From positions 12,541,501 to 12,605,500 of the forward strand of contig OU612070.1 of the NCBI GenBank assembly GCA_914767715.1: DNA of 64,000 nucleotides. Reading direction: 5' to 3'. The stretch comes from Membranipora membranacea. Taxonomy: Eukaryota; Bryozoa; Gymnolaemata; Cheilostomatida; Membraniporidae. Positions 35,226 through 44,928 of this stretch are shown one piece after another. The first letter of the stretch is position 1; every line of letters begins with the position of its first letter. The notes under the pieces were generated by a model. The model was not told the origin of the DNA. It saw nothing but the letters and a program-made list of their open reading frames with translations, and ran no database searches. The position numbers were made by a program, and so were the translations under genes.

Positions 35226-35460
35226 GGAAGCGCCTCTCCCAAGAGGGTTTCTTGGACTGATGCTAATCGCAGTTGCTGACAATGGATAATAGCGCTGGCA
35301 AGCACGGGCCGTTGGCAAACAGGAAATGATGTAAAAACTGAAGGGGCAGACAACTCTTACTCTATAGCTCCACCGGGTGGTGAAGCATAAAGAAAACATC
35401 CTGATAACAACAATGGGAATTTTGAAAATTAACATGGTTTGGGCAACACCCTTCCCAACT

Positions 35461-35693
35461 CACTGAGTACAACCTAAAGTATACCTGCCTCCAGATGCTA
35501 CTCGGACTAACAAATACTACTAAGTGCTGAGCTCACTTCCTGGGTACTACGTCATCACTATCTGGGAAGAATCACTCTTGGTGGTAACCTTTATGGTAAG
35601 TTATACTACGAAATACTACTCAGAGTTTATCGCAACTTTTGACTGATCATCGCTACCCATCCTGGCCCAGTAGGAACCCCTGGCTTCTTCACA
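35461..35693 (+). repeat. Right LTR of the Ty3-like element, 5'-truncated
   Basis: It matches the left LTR from its internal CACTGAGTACAACC to the terminal CACA and is followed by the CATAC duplication. About 50-55 bp of the LTR 5' end, including its TG, are missing, and the join to internal sequence (CCCTTCCCAACT) has no clear polypurine tract. The deletion that removed pol probably extended into this LTR. Confidence 0.85.
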
Positions 35694-35800
35694 CATACAA
35701 CTGGGACACGAATCCGCTCGCTAAAAAAAAGAATCCACTGGCTTTAGTAATGGTGACAAACCGTCCTCTATAGTGGTACCAAGTGGTAGAGTAGCAGTTA
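35694..35800 (+). pseudogene. PiggyBac transposase, continuation after the nested LTR element
   Basis: It encodes YNWDTNPLAKKKNPLALVMV then TNRPL, aligned at the DNA level with the paralogue at about 48890-48965 (GGGGCACAAATCTGCTCGG; TTGACAAACCATCCTCTATAG). This confirms that one PiggyBac element was split by the LTR element. Similarity to the paralogue continues weakly to GTGGTACCAAGTGG at 35775, then is lost. Confidence 0.8.
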
Positions 35801-36600
35801 TACCTAAAATTCTGCTACCAACCAAAAGTCTGTCAAGACCGATCCCAGCCGACAATGAATAGCCAGCAACCTTTTCACAACGTTGCCAATTGGGAGCTGT
35901 ATAGGTGCCAAAGTTCCCTGTTTCCAAACTTAGCTTGCCTGGAGCCAAATTATCGTTTCTTTGGCAACATTTCCCAGAAGTTGTACACACTTTGGTTTTC
36001 CAACTGGATACTTTGCAAATTTCTTGTCACATATCTCACTTATGTGTTGAAAGAAAGTTTGCTGGTACACTTCTATACTTTGGATGATAAGAATAATCAA
36101 TTTGAGAGCAAGAGCTGCTATTTTTTTCCTCCACTACCAATTTGAACTTGGTTGTGGTATCGAATGAATTAGCCTTTTTTCAGATATATGACATACATTT
36201 ACAAAAGGATGCAAAAGTCTAGTCTATTCCTTACTGATTGACCTAACAACTGACGGCTTTCTCAGGAATTCTAGGCAAAGTTGTCAAGACTGATGATGGC
36301 AGATCATGTTACGGGTCAACAGTTCAAATGTTTATAATAAATATTGGAATGAAATTTGAAAATTCTTCAGACAACATTTAAAACTATTTTATCAAAGAAT
36401 CCTATTTCAGCACACACCTATCGCATCTACAACAGCTAAACCTACTGAACCTCTGCTAGATAGTGCTTATTATCTATTTTCTGCTGATGAGCATTGTTAG
36501 CCAGTGTTAACCTGTCAACCTGCTGTTAGTTACTGGAGAAGAGTAGTAACCAGACACAAACTATACTGTTGACTGTGAGTACTTTTCTTTCTCTGCTGGA
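35800..36600. other. Sequence downstream of PiggyBac, unrecognised
   Basis: Open frames at 35855-36145 (96 codons) and 35905-36087 overlap in different frames. Their Leu/Phe/Cys-rich translations (for example LDTLQISCHISHLCVERKF) may be a last decayed piece of PiggyBac, but I cannot align them. Confidence 0.3.
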
Positions 36601-36626
36601 ACCATTATGACTACTTAAGGAAATGC

Positions 36627-36768
36627 AGGGGGTCTTTCAAATAGTAGTGATAACTTGCTTTAGTAAAGCATCACTCTTTCTATCACATTGCTCAAAATTA
36701 GACTGCGCGATTTGAGAGCGAGAGCCTAGCAGGGATCACTCACTAATTCTAATTGAAAGACCCCATAG
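36627..36768. mobile_element. Short MITE with ~22-bp terminal inverted repeats
   Basis: The left end GGGGTCTTTCAAATAGTAGTGA pairs with the reverse complement of the right end, TCACTAATTCTAATTGAAAGACCCC, with one small gap. The internal 100 bp is non-coding. The size and structure fit a non-autonomous DNA transposon; the superfamily is not determined. Confidence 0.65.
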
Positions 36769-36828
36769 GTAGTCTTATGACAGTACCACTGTCTGTTTAT
36801 GAATAATTTTTTATTATACATGAAACTG

Positions 36829-37030
36829 ATGTATCTTGTACCTGTGTGTTATTAAGGCCCAGTCTGTAGTCTGCAGGCAGTAGAAAATTATGTATCTTGT
36901 ACTTTTGTCATGTAGGCCAAGTCTGCAGACAGTAGTATTTTATGTATCTTGTACTTGTGCCCTGAAGGCCCAGTCTGCACATACACTCAGTAGAATATTA
37001 GGTATATTGTACTTGTGCCCTGAAGGCCCC
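36829..37030 (+). repeat. ~58-bp tandem satellite, about 3.5 copies
   Basis: Units start with ATGTATCTTGTAC at 36829, 36890 and 36942, with a diverged unit at 37000. Each contains AAGGCC(C)AGTCTG and CAGTAG. Spacing of 61, 52 and 58 bp reflects small indels. Confidence 0.85.
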
Positions 37031-37039
37031 TAAACATAT

Positions 37040-37980
37040 TTCAGTGCCCATTTCATTAGAGTAAAGTGGTATGAATTTGAAATTATACTCCTGACATAGC
37101 AGTGATTTGATGATTTGAAGCAATGTTTCCTTTTATTCATAGGAAAAAGTATTGTTGACTCTCTGAGCCAGCGGTGGTGTGGCTTGTCTAGAGGTAGAAT
37201 GCCATAAACACTGCATCTTCACAAAGTCTAAGCAGTTAATTCACTCAGTGTCACTCAGTTTTGGATCGGTGGCACCATTACTCTCTTGTTTGACACATAC
37301 CAGCATGTGTACCTATGTTTTGAAAGTCTGTTGACAAAAGGTCTGGGTGAGCTATAGTAGCAAAGATTTTAAGTAGTAGGCGTATGATTTGAAGTTTCAA
37401 CTAGTTTGATTATAAACTGGATTACATAATACTCTGTTCTGCTGGTTATTATTCTGTCCGTCAATTCCTGGTGAAACATAACCTGAGCTGTGCAACACTT
37501 TCTATGTCAGGAATTGAAAAATTTAAATTACATGGTGCAACCTGCTCTAAAAGACAGTCATGCCGCAAGAGGAGATAAAATTCTAAACAAAACACTCAAA
37601 TTTATACAGTATCCACTCTATATTTTGGTGAATTCCTTTAATTTTATCCTTGGCATAGTTACTGCATTCCGGGGCAAGGGAACAAATGAATATAACCCGC
37701 AGCAAACTGAGCAGACAGATCATTTCTGAATGGTGGATTTCTTATGATAACTAACCATCGCATTATACCCCAGGTTTTTTTCCTCTGAATGCAAACATAC
37801 ACCCCCCCCCAGACTACTCCATACCCTACAGCCAATCTGGCTTGATGTGGGGTCCCTGAATCTTCAGTTTATTTAAGAGCACTGGTTTCTTTCAATTTTA
37901 GGTTACATCAGTGGAGTGGTGTATGTACTGTTCTTAGAAGGTTGCCAGGGATTATAGCAGACAGTCTATATTACGCCTAA
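37040..37980. other. Stretch without a recognised gene
   Basis: There is an open frame of 79 codons at 37490-37729 with no family match and a C10 tract at about 37802. Part of it may be the 5' flank of the following transposase relic. Confidence 0.35.
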
Positions 37981-37984
37981 TATC

Positions 37985-38759
37985 ATAGTGTGGTAAGTGA
38001 TCATGTTGAAAAATAAAAGGAAGAGGGAGTGGCATGCTTATAATGCGGCTGCCAAGAAGCTATTTGAATCTGCTGAATTGGACGAATCTGTCATAGCTTG
38101 TTGATTCACCAACGGAGGATTTTTATTTCTCTGATGGAAATTCTGAGAGTAGTGAGGACTTATATGTCCAGCTTGATGATGGGCAGGAGCCAGCTTGGGA
38201 AGATATATTTCGTGGTTGCAAGAATGTTTTTAGTGAACAGCAGCAGTCGGTTATCCGTGATAAAGTGGCTGACTGGGCAGCCCGCTACCATTGGTACCGA
38301 GGGATGTGCGGACGTTGTTACAGACTTCTGTGTCGGTCAATGTTGTTCAAAAGGTTGGCGTTGATTACTCCCGAAGGTTGGCGGTGATTACTCCCGAAGT
38401 ATCAACAACCTCCTTGAACCAAATGTAACCAAAATCAACATCCAGCTGAATGTTGATGGTGTACCACTGTACAACTCTAGTCCTAAAGGCTTTTGGCCCA
38501 TACTGATGTCTGCTAATGGGTTCAATCCTGTGGCTGGAAAACCGAGAAAACCTCTACTGGCAGACTTTCTCAAGTGCAGCTGGCTCAAATATGCACTTCT
38601 CTTGAACAGCTCAATGGTCAAATGCCCTCCGAGTTTGCTCGACAGCCTCGTTCGCTCAAAAAATCTGATAGGTGGAAAGCTACTGAGTGGCGACAGTTTG
38701 TACTGTATACAGGGATGGTAGTCTTGAAAAATCTCCTTTCCCATATTAAAACGTTTTAG
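37985..38759 (+). pseudogene. EnSpm/Tnp2-like transposase relic, N-terminal and middle parts
   Basis: Frames change several times. A basic start LKNKRKREWHAYNAAAKKLF leads to an acidic linker (PTEDFYFSDGNSESSEDL), then VIRDKVADWAARYH. After a 22-bp tandem duplication comes NINLQ-type sequence: KINIQLNVDGVPLYNSSPKG, FWPILMSANGFNPVAGKPRK and PLLADFL. Further on are MPSEFARQPRSLKKSDRWKA and TEWRQFVLYTGMVVL. These are hallmarks of the Tnp2/DUF4218-type transposase proteins of EnSpm-like elements in invertebrates (FN.DG.PL..SS..FWPIL; PSEF.RKPR; W.A.EFR..LLY.GP..L). At least four frame breaks show decay. Confidence 0.75.
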
Positions 38760-38764
38760 GTCAG

Positions 38765-39175
38765 ATGAACAAGCTAGTAAGAAATAAGAATAGCCCTATA
38801 ACCCAGGTTGCTAGAAGGCTGTCAGAGCGACAGGATCTTGTTGGGACAAAGGAAATTAAGACAAAATTAGTGGCCAACTTACGTAACGGTGTTGTTAAGT
38901 TGCTCTCGGGTGAGATAGGTTTCATATTGGAAGAGAGTGGTGATTTGTTGAATGTCAGAGTTGTACCTAGGGAAAGGCTTCAAAGTTCCTTTACAGTGCC
39001 GCTCGATTCCCTAGATTTAGGAATCGGTCAACTTCGTAGATCAATTATAGCTGAGATGCCGGTTCGTGAAATAAGAAAAGGAGATATGCACAAGAAAATG
39101 ATTTGTCTGTCACTTACAGGAGAGACAAGCTTGACAATTGTGTTATCAAAGAAACTGGTACTCACAGTATTTTAA
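38765..39175 (+). pseudogene. C-terminal part of the EnSpm/Tnp2-like protein
   Basis: The open frame of 136 codons begins MNKLVRNKNSPITQVARRL, similar to the segment after the LYTGP region in Tnp2-like proteins (N.P..Q...R..E). It continues with a basic and Leu/Val-rich region (RNGVVKLLSGEIGFIL). It directly follows the upstream relic on the same strand with a small deletion between. It is the best-preserved part of this element. Confidence 0.55.
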
Positions 39176-39221
39176 AATATAAGTTATATATAGTATATAT
39201 AAATTTCTGAGTGATCATTTC

Positions 39222-40268
39222 ATGATAGTAGCTTCAAGAGAGATTGATAGAAATGTTAAAATATTCAAACAAAGATGCAAGGTAACATTTTTGGATTATT
39301 CATTTGCAACACCTGAAAACATTTTTAACACATTCTCAAGGGAAAATTTTTGTTACGTGCTGTATGAAAGATCAATAGACTCAATGTTTGAGAAGTTCTA
39401 TAGCCATTTGAATAATCTTATATCAAAACTTGTGTTTGAGAAGACTCGTTTTGTAAGAACGCATAATCTTCCAAAATGGTTGGATGATGACGATGATGAT
39501 GACATTACTTTTTCTTGATTTTAAAAAGGCGTCTGACTGTGTATCCCATGTTTTACTACACAATAAGTTGAAGGCTTGCGGCATCGGAGGAAATATGTTA
39601 AAACTTCTTGACACCTTTCTGACAGACAGAAGGCAGTTTGTTAAACTAAATAATATTGAATCTTGTAGATTGCCTATCACAATAGGGGTCCCTCAAGGTT
39701 CAATCCTTGCACCAACTTTGTTTTTCATCTTCATAAATGATTTATTAACTTCATCAAAATCAGACTCATCATGCATATGCTGATGATACAGTGTTCCTGT
39801 CATCTAATAAAAACCTTCAGAACTAAAGGCAAAGGCAATCGTAACCGGATGGTTATAAATGTTCAGAAACCTCATTACATGCTACTTAATATCTCAGATC
39901 CGCTTTGTGACCTGGAACTGTACATAGGGCATGAAAAACTAAACAGACAGAGAACTACAAGGCTTCTGGGTTTTGTGTTGAATGACTCGCTTTCATGGCA
40001 GGATCATCTAGAGTATGTATATCAAAAGGTACAACGGAATGTTTACCTACTTCAAAATTTGAGATACTTCTTGGATATAGCAAGTGCCTGCACATTTTAC
40101 TTCCAGTTTGTCTACTGTCACCTTATATATGGTATCCATATCATAGGCAACTTGTCCTGCAACAATGCCCTCAATAGATTATTTTTGTTGCAAAAACGGG
40201 CTTTACGCATTATTGCAAATGTGCATTACATCCCATATTATCTCATTTCAACCGAATCCATTACATAA
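39222..40268 (+). pseudogene. Truncated LINE: linker, reverse transcriptase and C-terminal domain
   Basis: The region before the RT (39222-39475) includes FCYVLYERSIDSMFEKFYSH and FVRTHNLPKWL, like the segment between endonuclease and RT in CR1/Jockey-type LINEs. A (GAT)n tract at 39483-39503 marks a deletion joining it to LDFKKASDCVSHVLLHNKL (A motif). GVPQGSILAPTLFFIFINDL follows, then in the next frame YADDTVFLSSNKN with an intact YADD. The C-terminal part (39771-40268) includes TRLLGFVLNDSLSWQDHLEY and LFLLQKRALRIIANV. Two frameshifts and the deletion make it inactive. Confidence 0.85.
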
Positions 40269-40600
40269 TCATTACAACTCCTACCTCTTCCTAAGCTTGT
40301 TTGTTATTTCACTTCACTTTTAAAAACACTACCAAGTACAGACAATCTAAGATACAAAGTTTCTGCTACATACAATTCTTTACCGTTACATTTGAGATCT
40401 AAAGAGAAGTTCAGTTTCTGTTTCTTTTTTTTTGTTTTAAAATTTTTTTTTCTGGCACTGAGTGCAAAACATTTCGAATGAGATGACTTTGGTTGCCAAT
40501 AAAAGTATATATAATGCTTTTTTGAGGATGCATGTGTAATCCAAGCAAGCTTGCATCATATTGAGATCATACCTGGGTGCTGTTCTTTTTGTATCTCCAG

Positions 40601-40723
40601 CCTAAATGGTGTGTTGCCAAGTTTGTGGAGGATGAAAGGATTGTTGATATGACAGTGCCGTCTCATTGGGTTGATCGGCGAGAACAAGCAAATTTTATAG
40701 CCACTGTTCAACGTAATAGATAT
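40601..40723 (+). pseudogene. Exon of a probable BEN-family-like protein, N-terminal domain
   Basis: After a good acceptor (TTTTTGTATCTCCAG) the exon encodes PKWCVAKFVEDERIVDMTVP then SHWVDRREQANF, ending at a GTAAAC donor. The pattern (K)W.VV.F.....V..VP..W(V/L) is common at the N-terminus of invertebrate proteins that carry a C-terminal BEN domain. BEN proteins bind DNA and act in transcription repression. The exon itself has no stop, but it does not join in phase with the next recognised exon, so one exon is missing or unrecognised. The identity rests on pattern memory, not a search. Confidence 0.45.
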
Positions 40724-41630
40724 GTAAACATAACTGTAAATATCATGGACAGCAAAATTCATTTGAAACAATTTTCACCCCAAGCTAATTTTTCCAAGTT
40801 TTTCTGTGACCTAAGATTCACCCTTTGCTCCTCGCTAGCTCATAACCCATACCCAAACCCCATAAATGCCCTTACTTGTGGGTTTTCCGAGAGGATTACC
40901 TCTCTCTGTCCGGTACAAAAATAAATCTGCTGCATAATTATAATTAATACGCCTTTCTGGTCAACAGGGCAGTCACCTGTATGGTTTAACTTTATTTCCG
41001 AATCATCATGTTTCACAATACTAATGAATAACTTTACGGATTTACTTGACCACCTGCACCTAGTGGTACCTTGCATTTTCAGCTCGAATAAAATCCGCTT
41101 GCAATTTTTCTCCGCACAAGTAATTAATAGCTTTTCTCAACATTTTTCTGGTATAAAAGCTGGAGTGGTAAAACATGTTAAACCAGTTCACTCTGAGCCA
41201 CAAAGTTAGCTGACAAATTTTTGGTATTGTTCTAAAGTCTAAATTGAATAAATTGAGTTCTAACTTTGCTAATTTTCAAACGCTTGATCTAAAAGTTTTG
41301 TATTAATTAACTATGTTCATAGCACAAGCAATTGAGTCTGATCATCGCCCTGTCTGGGTTTTAAACTTTGAAGTTTTTGCTGCAGTAAATCTTAACAACA
41401 TGCTAATTCCAAATAATCTGGCTGTATAAAACAAAAAAGTACCTTACTTGCCTGGATGTATAAAAAATTATAGCATGCTATGGGTTTAAATTTGCAACAG
41501 CGCATCAATCACTTCACATGATTAGAGTGCTAGGTATTCGCAATTGTCGGAGTTAGTTTGCTGGTTATTCTCGCGAGGGCAATGGCCAAGTCTTTTGGGG
41601 AATACGGAAGGCAAATTCTGTTTATTACAG

Positions 41631-41705
41631 ATACATACAGAGAGGCCCGGCCACCTACCAGTGACTGGTCAACACGTGTCTTAATAAAGGTCAAGTACGA
41701 GAATG
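41631..41705 (+). pseudogene. Second recognised exon of the BEN-family-like protein
   Basis: The exon follows TTTATTACAG and ends at a consensus GTAAGT donor. It encodes TYREARPPTSDWSTRVLIKV then KYEN. In the protein family suggested by the exon at 40601, a P.(S/D)DW....V.I...YE(N/T)YEEA segment follows the first W(V/L) domain, so this fits. The next intron contains a LINE (41.9-42.9 kb). Confidence 0.4.
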
Positions 41706-42284
41706 GTAAGTTTGTTTTCTGGAGTAAACGAATATAGAAAAAAATCAGTGAACCATGTTTGTGTCCGATTGTATATGAATGAGGAGCACACTCACCGTCA
41801 CAACTCAATTCCAAAAAAAAATGTTACATGTTATCTCTCATACGCCTTTGGACAGTCATTAATTTGAATATACATCAAACCGTTCTACACAAGATGCCAT
41901 TCTCTGCTTGACTACCACAGTAACCACTTTCATAGACAAACTAGCCACCAATTATGCAAGATGCTTTTTCTAGACTTTTCGTAAGTCTTCAATACAATCA
42001 ATGTCTCCAGTCTCATATCACAACTCCAGCACCTCGACTCTGCAGTCACTGAGTGGATATCTAGCTTTCTCAGTGACAGAGTACAAAGAACTATGGTAGA
42101 CGGCAATCTATCTCGACCCATCAAGACAAACACTGGTACACCTCAAGGCTCCGTTTTAAGTCCTCTTTTGTTTTCCATATATATGGACCGGATCACATCT
42201 GAATTGAGCAATGTCACCATAATCAAGTATGCTGATGGCTGCATTTCCAATCAACAAGATCTAGACTCATACTTTAATGAGTTT

Positions 42285-42361
42285 CGCTGGCTTTCAATAA
42301 AAGATCATTATCAGAACTTTGCTTAGAAATCCTGTCGATGATCTTTTATTGAAAGCCAGCG
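42285..42361. repeat. 24-bp perfect inverted repeat (hairpin) in a LINE
   Basis: Arms 42285-42308 and 42338-42361 are perfectly complementary, with a 29-nt loop. The right arm is the normal RT coding strand (LLLKAS); the left arm is its inverse. Confidence 0.95.
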
Positions 42362-42650
42362 TAACTTATCTTGGTATTATGTTAGATCAAAAGCTGCGCT
42401 TTGAAGAACACATTCAGTCTGTTGTGAGTAAAGCTGAGCAGCGTATGTATATTGTCAGGAATTTTGTACATCTTAGCACCATACCCTTTGCCACTATGTT
42501 ATATTGTTTACCAGTATTATACACTACTATTTTTGCTAAAGACAAGAAACGTTTGAGCAAGTTTTTTGATCAGGTCTCAAAGCTCAAACTCCAAGTAGAT
42601 GATCTCGACAGCCTTATGACTAAGCGTACCAAAACACTTGCCCTCCGATA

Positions 42651-42894
42651 TATCCATGACGACGACCACTTTATGAACAACTTTCTTGCTAAATGCCCCT
42701 CAGGCAGGTATCAAACAATTAAACACAGAAGTGGCCTTATATGTGCTGGCTCCTTTTCAGTATGAACACCCTTATCCATGACGACGACCACTTTATGAAC
42801 AACTTTCTTGCTAAATGCCCCGCAGGCAGGTATCAAACAATTAAACACAGAAGTGGCCTTGTATGTGCTGGCTCCTTTTCAGTATGAACACCCT
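42651..42894 (+). repeat. 122-bp tandem duplication at the LINE 3' end
   Basis: Two nearly identical copies start TATCCATGACGACGACCAC at 42651 and 42773 and end with CAGTATGAACACCCTTA. They differ at few positions, so the duplication is recent relative to the decay of the element. Confidence 0.95.
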
Positions 42895-43019
42895 TATTTA
42901 TTTGACCTCCCTTAGATGCTCTTACTTTTTAGTCTATTCCAGTGATTTGTACGAATAAAAACCTCTCCTCTCAAACCTCTCAAGCAACATCCAATTCACA
43001 ACACAATACTTTTCTGAAG

Positions 43020-43352
43020 TCAAAGTGTGACCTATATGACAAAACTTCCACCTGCTCAGAGCCCTGTGCCATCTACTGCGAGCCCTGTTCCATCTGCTCA
43101 GAGCCCAGTGCCATCGGCTACGACATCTGTCACAACTCCTGCCTGCTTCATATCAATATGCTCCAAGTCGTGCCTCATCAATACCCACCTCCACCTCTGC
43201 TAGGTCTGCTATGCCTGCTCCAAGGTCTGCCTTTTTTGCTTCTAGTCGTCCCTCAACTTCATCTGCTGTCTCCCATGCCATGTCTGCTGCCGCTGATGTC
43301 GCCGCCATGTTGGAACGTCCTGACACAGAAGTTTCCAATGAAACTTTACAGA
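43020..43352 (+). pseudogene. Ser/Pro/Ala-rich linker exon of the BEN-like protein
   Basis: One frame starts with a repeated PVPSA(Q/S)SP motif (LPPAQSPVPSTASPVPSAQS). After a one-base shift near 43140 it continues as SYQYAPSRASSIPTSTSARS, then PSTSSAVSHAMSAAADVAAM and ends NETLQ at a GTGAGT donor. Such Ser/Pro linkers separate the N- and C-terminal domains in the BEN-type proteins. The exon joins in phase with 43696-43859. Confidence 0.4.
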
Positions 43353-43695
43353 GTGAGTTACTGATTTGATTATTTCAAAACACAAATACCATTGTCCCAT
43401 GGTACCAGAAAAGCCATTTGAGACACTAGAAATATAGGTGAATAATAAGTGTGAAATTTGATCAACCGGATTTGCCCGCATCACTTAGTTGCATAATCTG
43501 ATATGAGTCTATGCAGTATGTTTTACTTCTCAAAGATGTAGCATTCAGACAAAGGGAGGAAGCTATTTAATTTTTAGTGTAGTTTCTGTAGAGTCATGGT
43601 GTAGATATTACCTACCTACCCACTGATGTAAACCTGTTTGATACTGTTTGACTTTCTCTTACATATTCTGATTTTTTATCATTCCAATATTGTAG

Positions 43696-43859
43696 AGAAC
43701 ATTTTTAAACTCAGTAAACAGCTGTTAAAGTTAACTGATATGGTGGCACTGCTGGCGGCGGAAAAAAACGTACAGGATTGATCGGGAACAATCCCATACT
43801 TCCAGTCCCCGGAGGAAGTGGTCGATTCTAACCCAAGCGAGAATGAGAGGAAAGTGCTG
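43696..43859 (+). pseudogene. Coiled-coil-like exon of the BEN-like protein with an in-frame stop
   Basis: It starts after TATTGTAG in phase with the previous exon. It encodes KNIFKLSKQLLKLTDMVALL then AAEKNVQD, a TGA at 43779-43781, and continues in the same frame as GTIPYFQSPEEVVDSNPSEN to a GTAAGA donor. The helical Leu/Lys pattern suggests a short coiled coil. A seven-A run just before the stop is a possible site of a length error. Confidence 0.4.
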
Positions 43860-44128
43860 GTAAGAAATTTATCTCATTAATGCAATCTCATAGGCTTCAC
43901 TGCCTGTGAGTGCAGCAAAACAGTGAATGGAAAGTGAAACCCCAAGTGTTATTATAGATCAATTTGTGATTTACTGTTAATTTTTACCACCTCCACACAT
44001 CACCACGTTGTGTCTCATAACTTTTGTACATGTATTTTTAATAGGATTGGTTTAAATTTATTTATTCATTTATTGAGGTGTTGAAGTTTATAGTTAAAGC
44101 AAATTAAAAATAACTTGTTGATCTCAAT

Positions 44129-44327
44129 GTGAGGATGAATCAGGATAATCATTGCTCAATTCCGCAAATCATCCTATTGAAAAGAAATTCATTGTTTCAT
44201 TCAACATCATCACGCTCCCTCGCAAAAGTTATGTCTGCATCATGTTTGACGATGTTGAACATGTTGGGAGGAGGACCCAAGGGAAAGAAAGCCTTCGCGA
44301 CCACCAGGTTATATGGTGTGGTTCTAG
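44129..44327 (+). pseudogene. Possible BEN-domain-like exon
   Basis: The exon ends at a GTGAGT donor and encodes KVMSASCLTMLNMLGGGPKG then KKAFATTRLYGVVL. A GGG.KGKKA segment followed by L.GV resembles the S.(L/V)TG...KK.L....L..(I/V) pattern of BEN domains, but weakly. A further open piece after a CACAAG acceptor at 44564-44644 ends in TGAATAAA, where stop and poly(A) signal overlap. The reading frame of that last piece is uncertain. Confidence 0.3.
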
Positions 44328-44814
44328 GTGAGTCTCATCAAGTCACAGTGCTAACCGGTGTACATTTAGTATTTAGAATTAAATTTTGCAATGCTCATGT
44401 GACAAACTTTTTATGTGGGCTCAGGTTTGCCTTGTTGATAATATCTAGATTTACAGACAATATTGCTTTTTTTCAGACAAAATCATTCTTGCTGGCTTGT
44501 AGTTTCAGTGCTAATATAGTAAACTCAAAAATTATGTAATGATCAACACTACTATACCACAAGGTGCCGGAGGCGGAGGTTTACGGGAAGGTTCAGTCTC
44601 ATCTTAAAAATGCCGAGGGGACACTGAATATTATGCAAAGTTGAATAAAATACAGGATTTTTCTGTCACTAAACAGAATCTGCCAGCACCTTAGCTCTGT
44701 CACCATTTTTTAGGGAACTCTTCCTGATTCCTTATTAATTGTTTACCTTAAAAATAATATGTTATCTCATCTCATGACAGTATATGATGTCTTGATGAGC
44801 TTTGTTGTGTGTGT

Positions 44815-44830
44815 GGGGGGGGGGGGGGGG
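44815..44830 (+). repeat. G16 homopolymer after (GT)n, followed by TTCCCCC
   Basis: GTGTGTGT leads into 16 consecutive G and then TTCCCCC. The length of a run like this is often uncertain in assemblies. Confidence 0.9.
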
Positions 44831-44880
44831 TTCCCCCACCGAACAAAACTTGACAAGACTGTCTAGTTGTCACTATACCT

Positions 44881-44928
44881 AGCCTGACTTGACATGCTTT
44901 GTTCGAACAAAGCTTGACAAGTCAGGCT
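44881..44928. repeat. 48-bp palindrome without a loop
   Basis: AGCCTGACTTGACATGCTTTGTTC is followed at once by GAACAAAGCTTGACAAGTCAGGCT, complementary at 22 of 24 positions. A third related half-site (GAACAAAACTTGACAAGACTGTC) lies at 44842-44864. Confidence 0.9.

Larger units (their letters stand above)
33142..35693 (+). mobile_element. Ty3-like gag-only LTR retrotransposon nested in PiggyBac
   Basis: The unit consists of TG-LTR, PBS, purine-rich minisatellite, gag and truncated LTR-CA, flanked by CATAC repeats. It is inserted in the PiggyBac transposase pseudogene, so it is the younger of the two. Lacking pol, it could have moved only with help from a complete relative, or it was deleted after insertion; loss of the start of the right LTR favours deletion. 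Confidence 0.9.
41890..42900 (+). mobile_element. LINE reverse transcriptase fragment with perfect hairpin and duplicated tail
   Basis: RT pieces in order are NRSTQDAILCLTTTVTTFID, a damaged A motif, ISSFLSDRVQRTMVDG, TGTPQGSVLSPLLFSIYMD and IIKYADG, where YADD has become YADG. A 24-bp hairpin (42285-42361) then interrupts the frame, and the C-terminal part resumes with LLLKASVTYLGIMLDQKLRF and RTKTLALRYIHDDDHF. The last 122 bp of the coding end are tandemly duplicated (42651-42772 and 42773-42894). It lies in an intron of the BEN-like exon series and shares its 3' family with 12.4 kb. Confidence 0.85.

Noticed and set aside
37801-37810. C-run as a possible regulatory site
   Set aside because: A short homopolymer without flanking features; no evidence of function.
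42942-43364. 140-codon open frame, Leu/Pro/Cys-rich
   Set aside because: It reads the Ser/Pro/Ala linker exon in the wrong frame. The other frame shows the PVPSA repeats and a correct donor phase.
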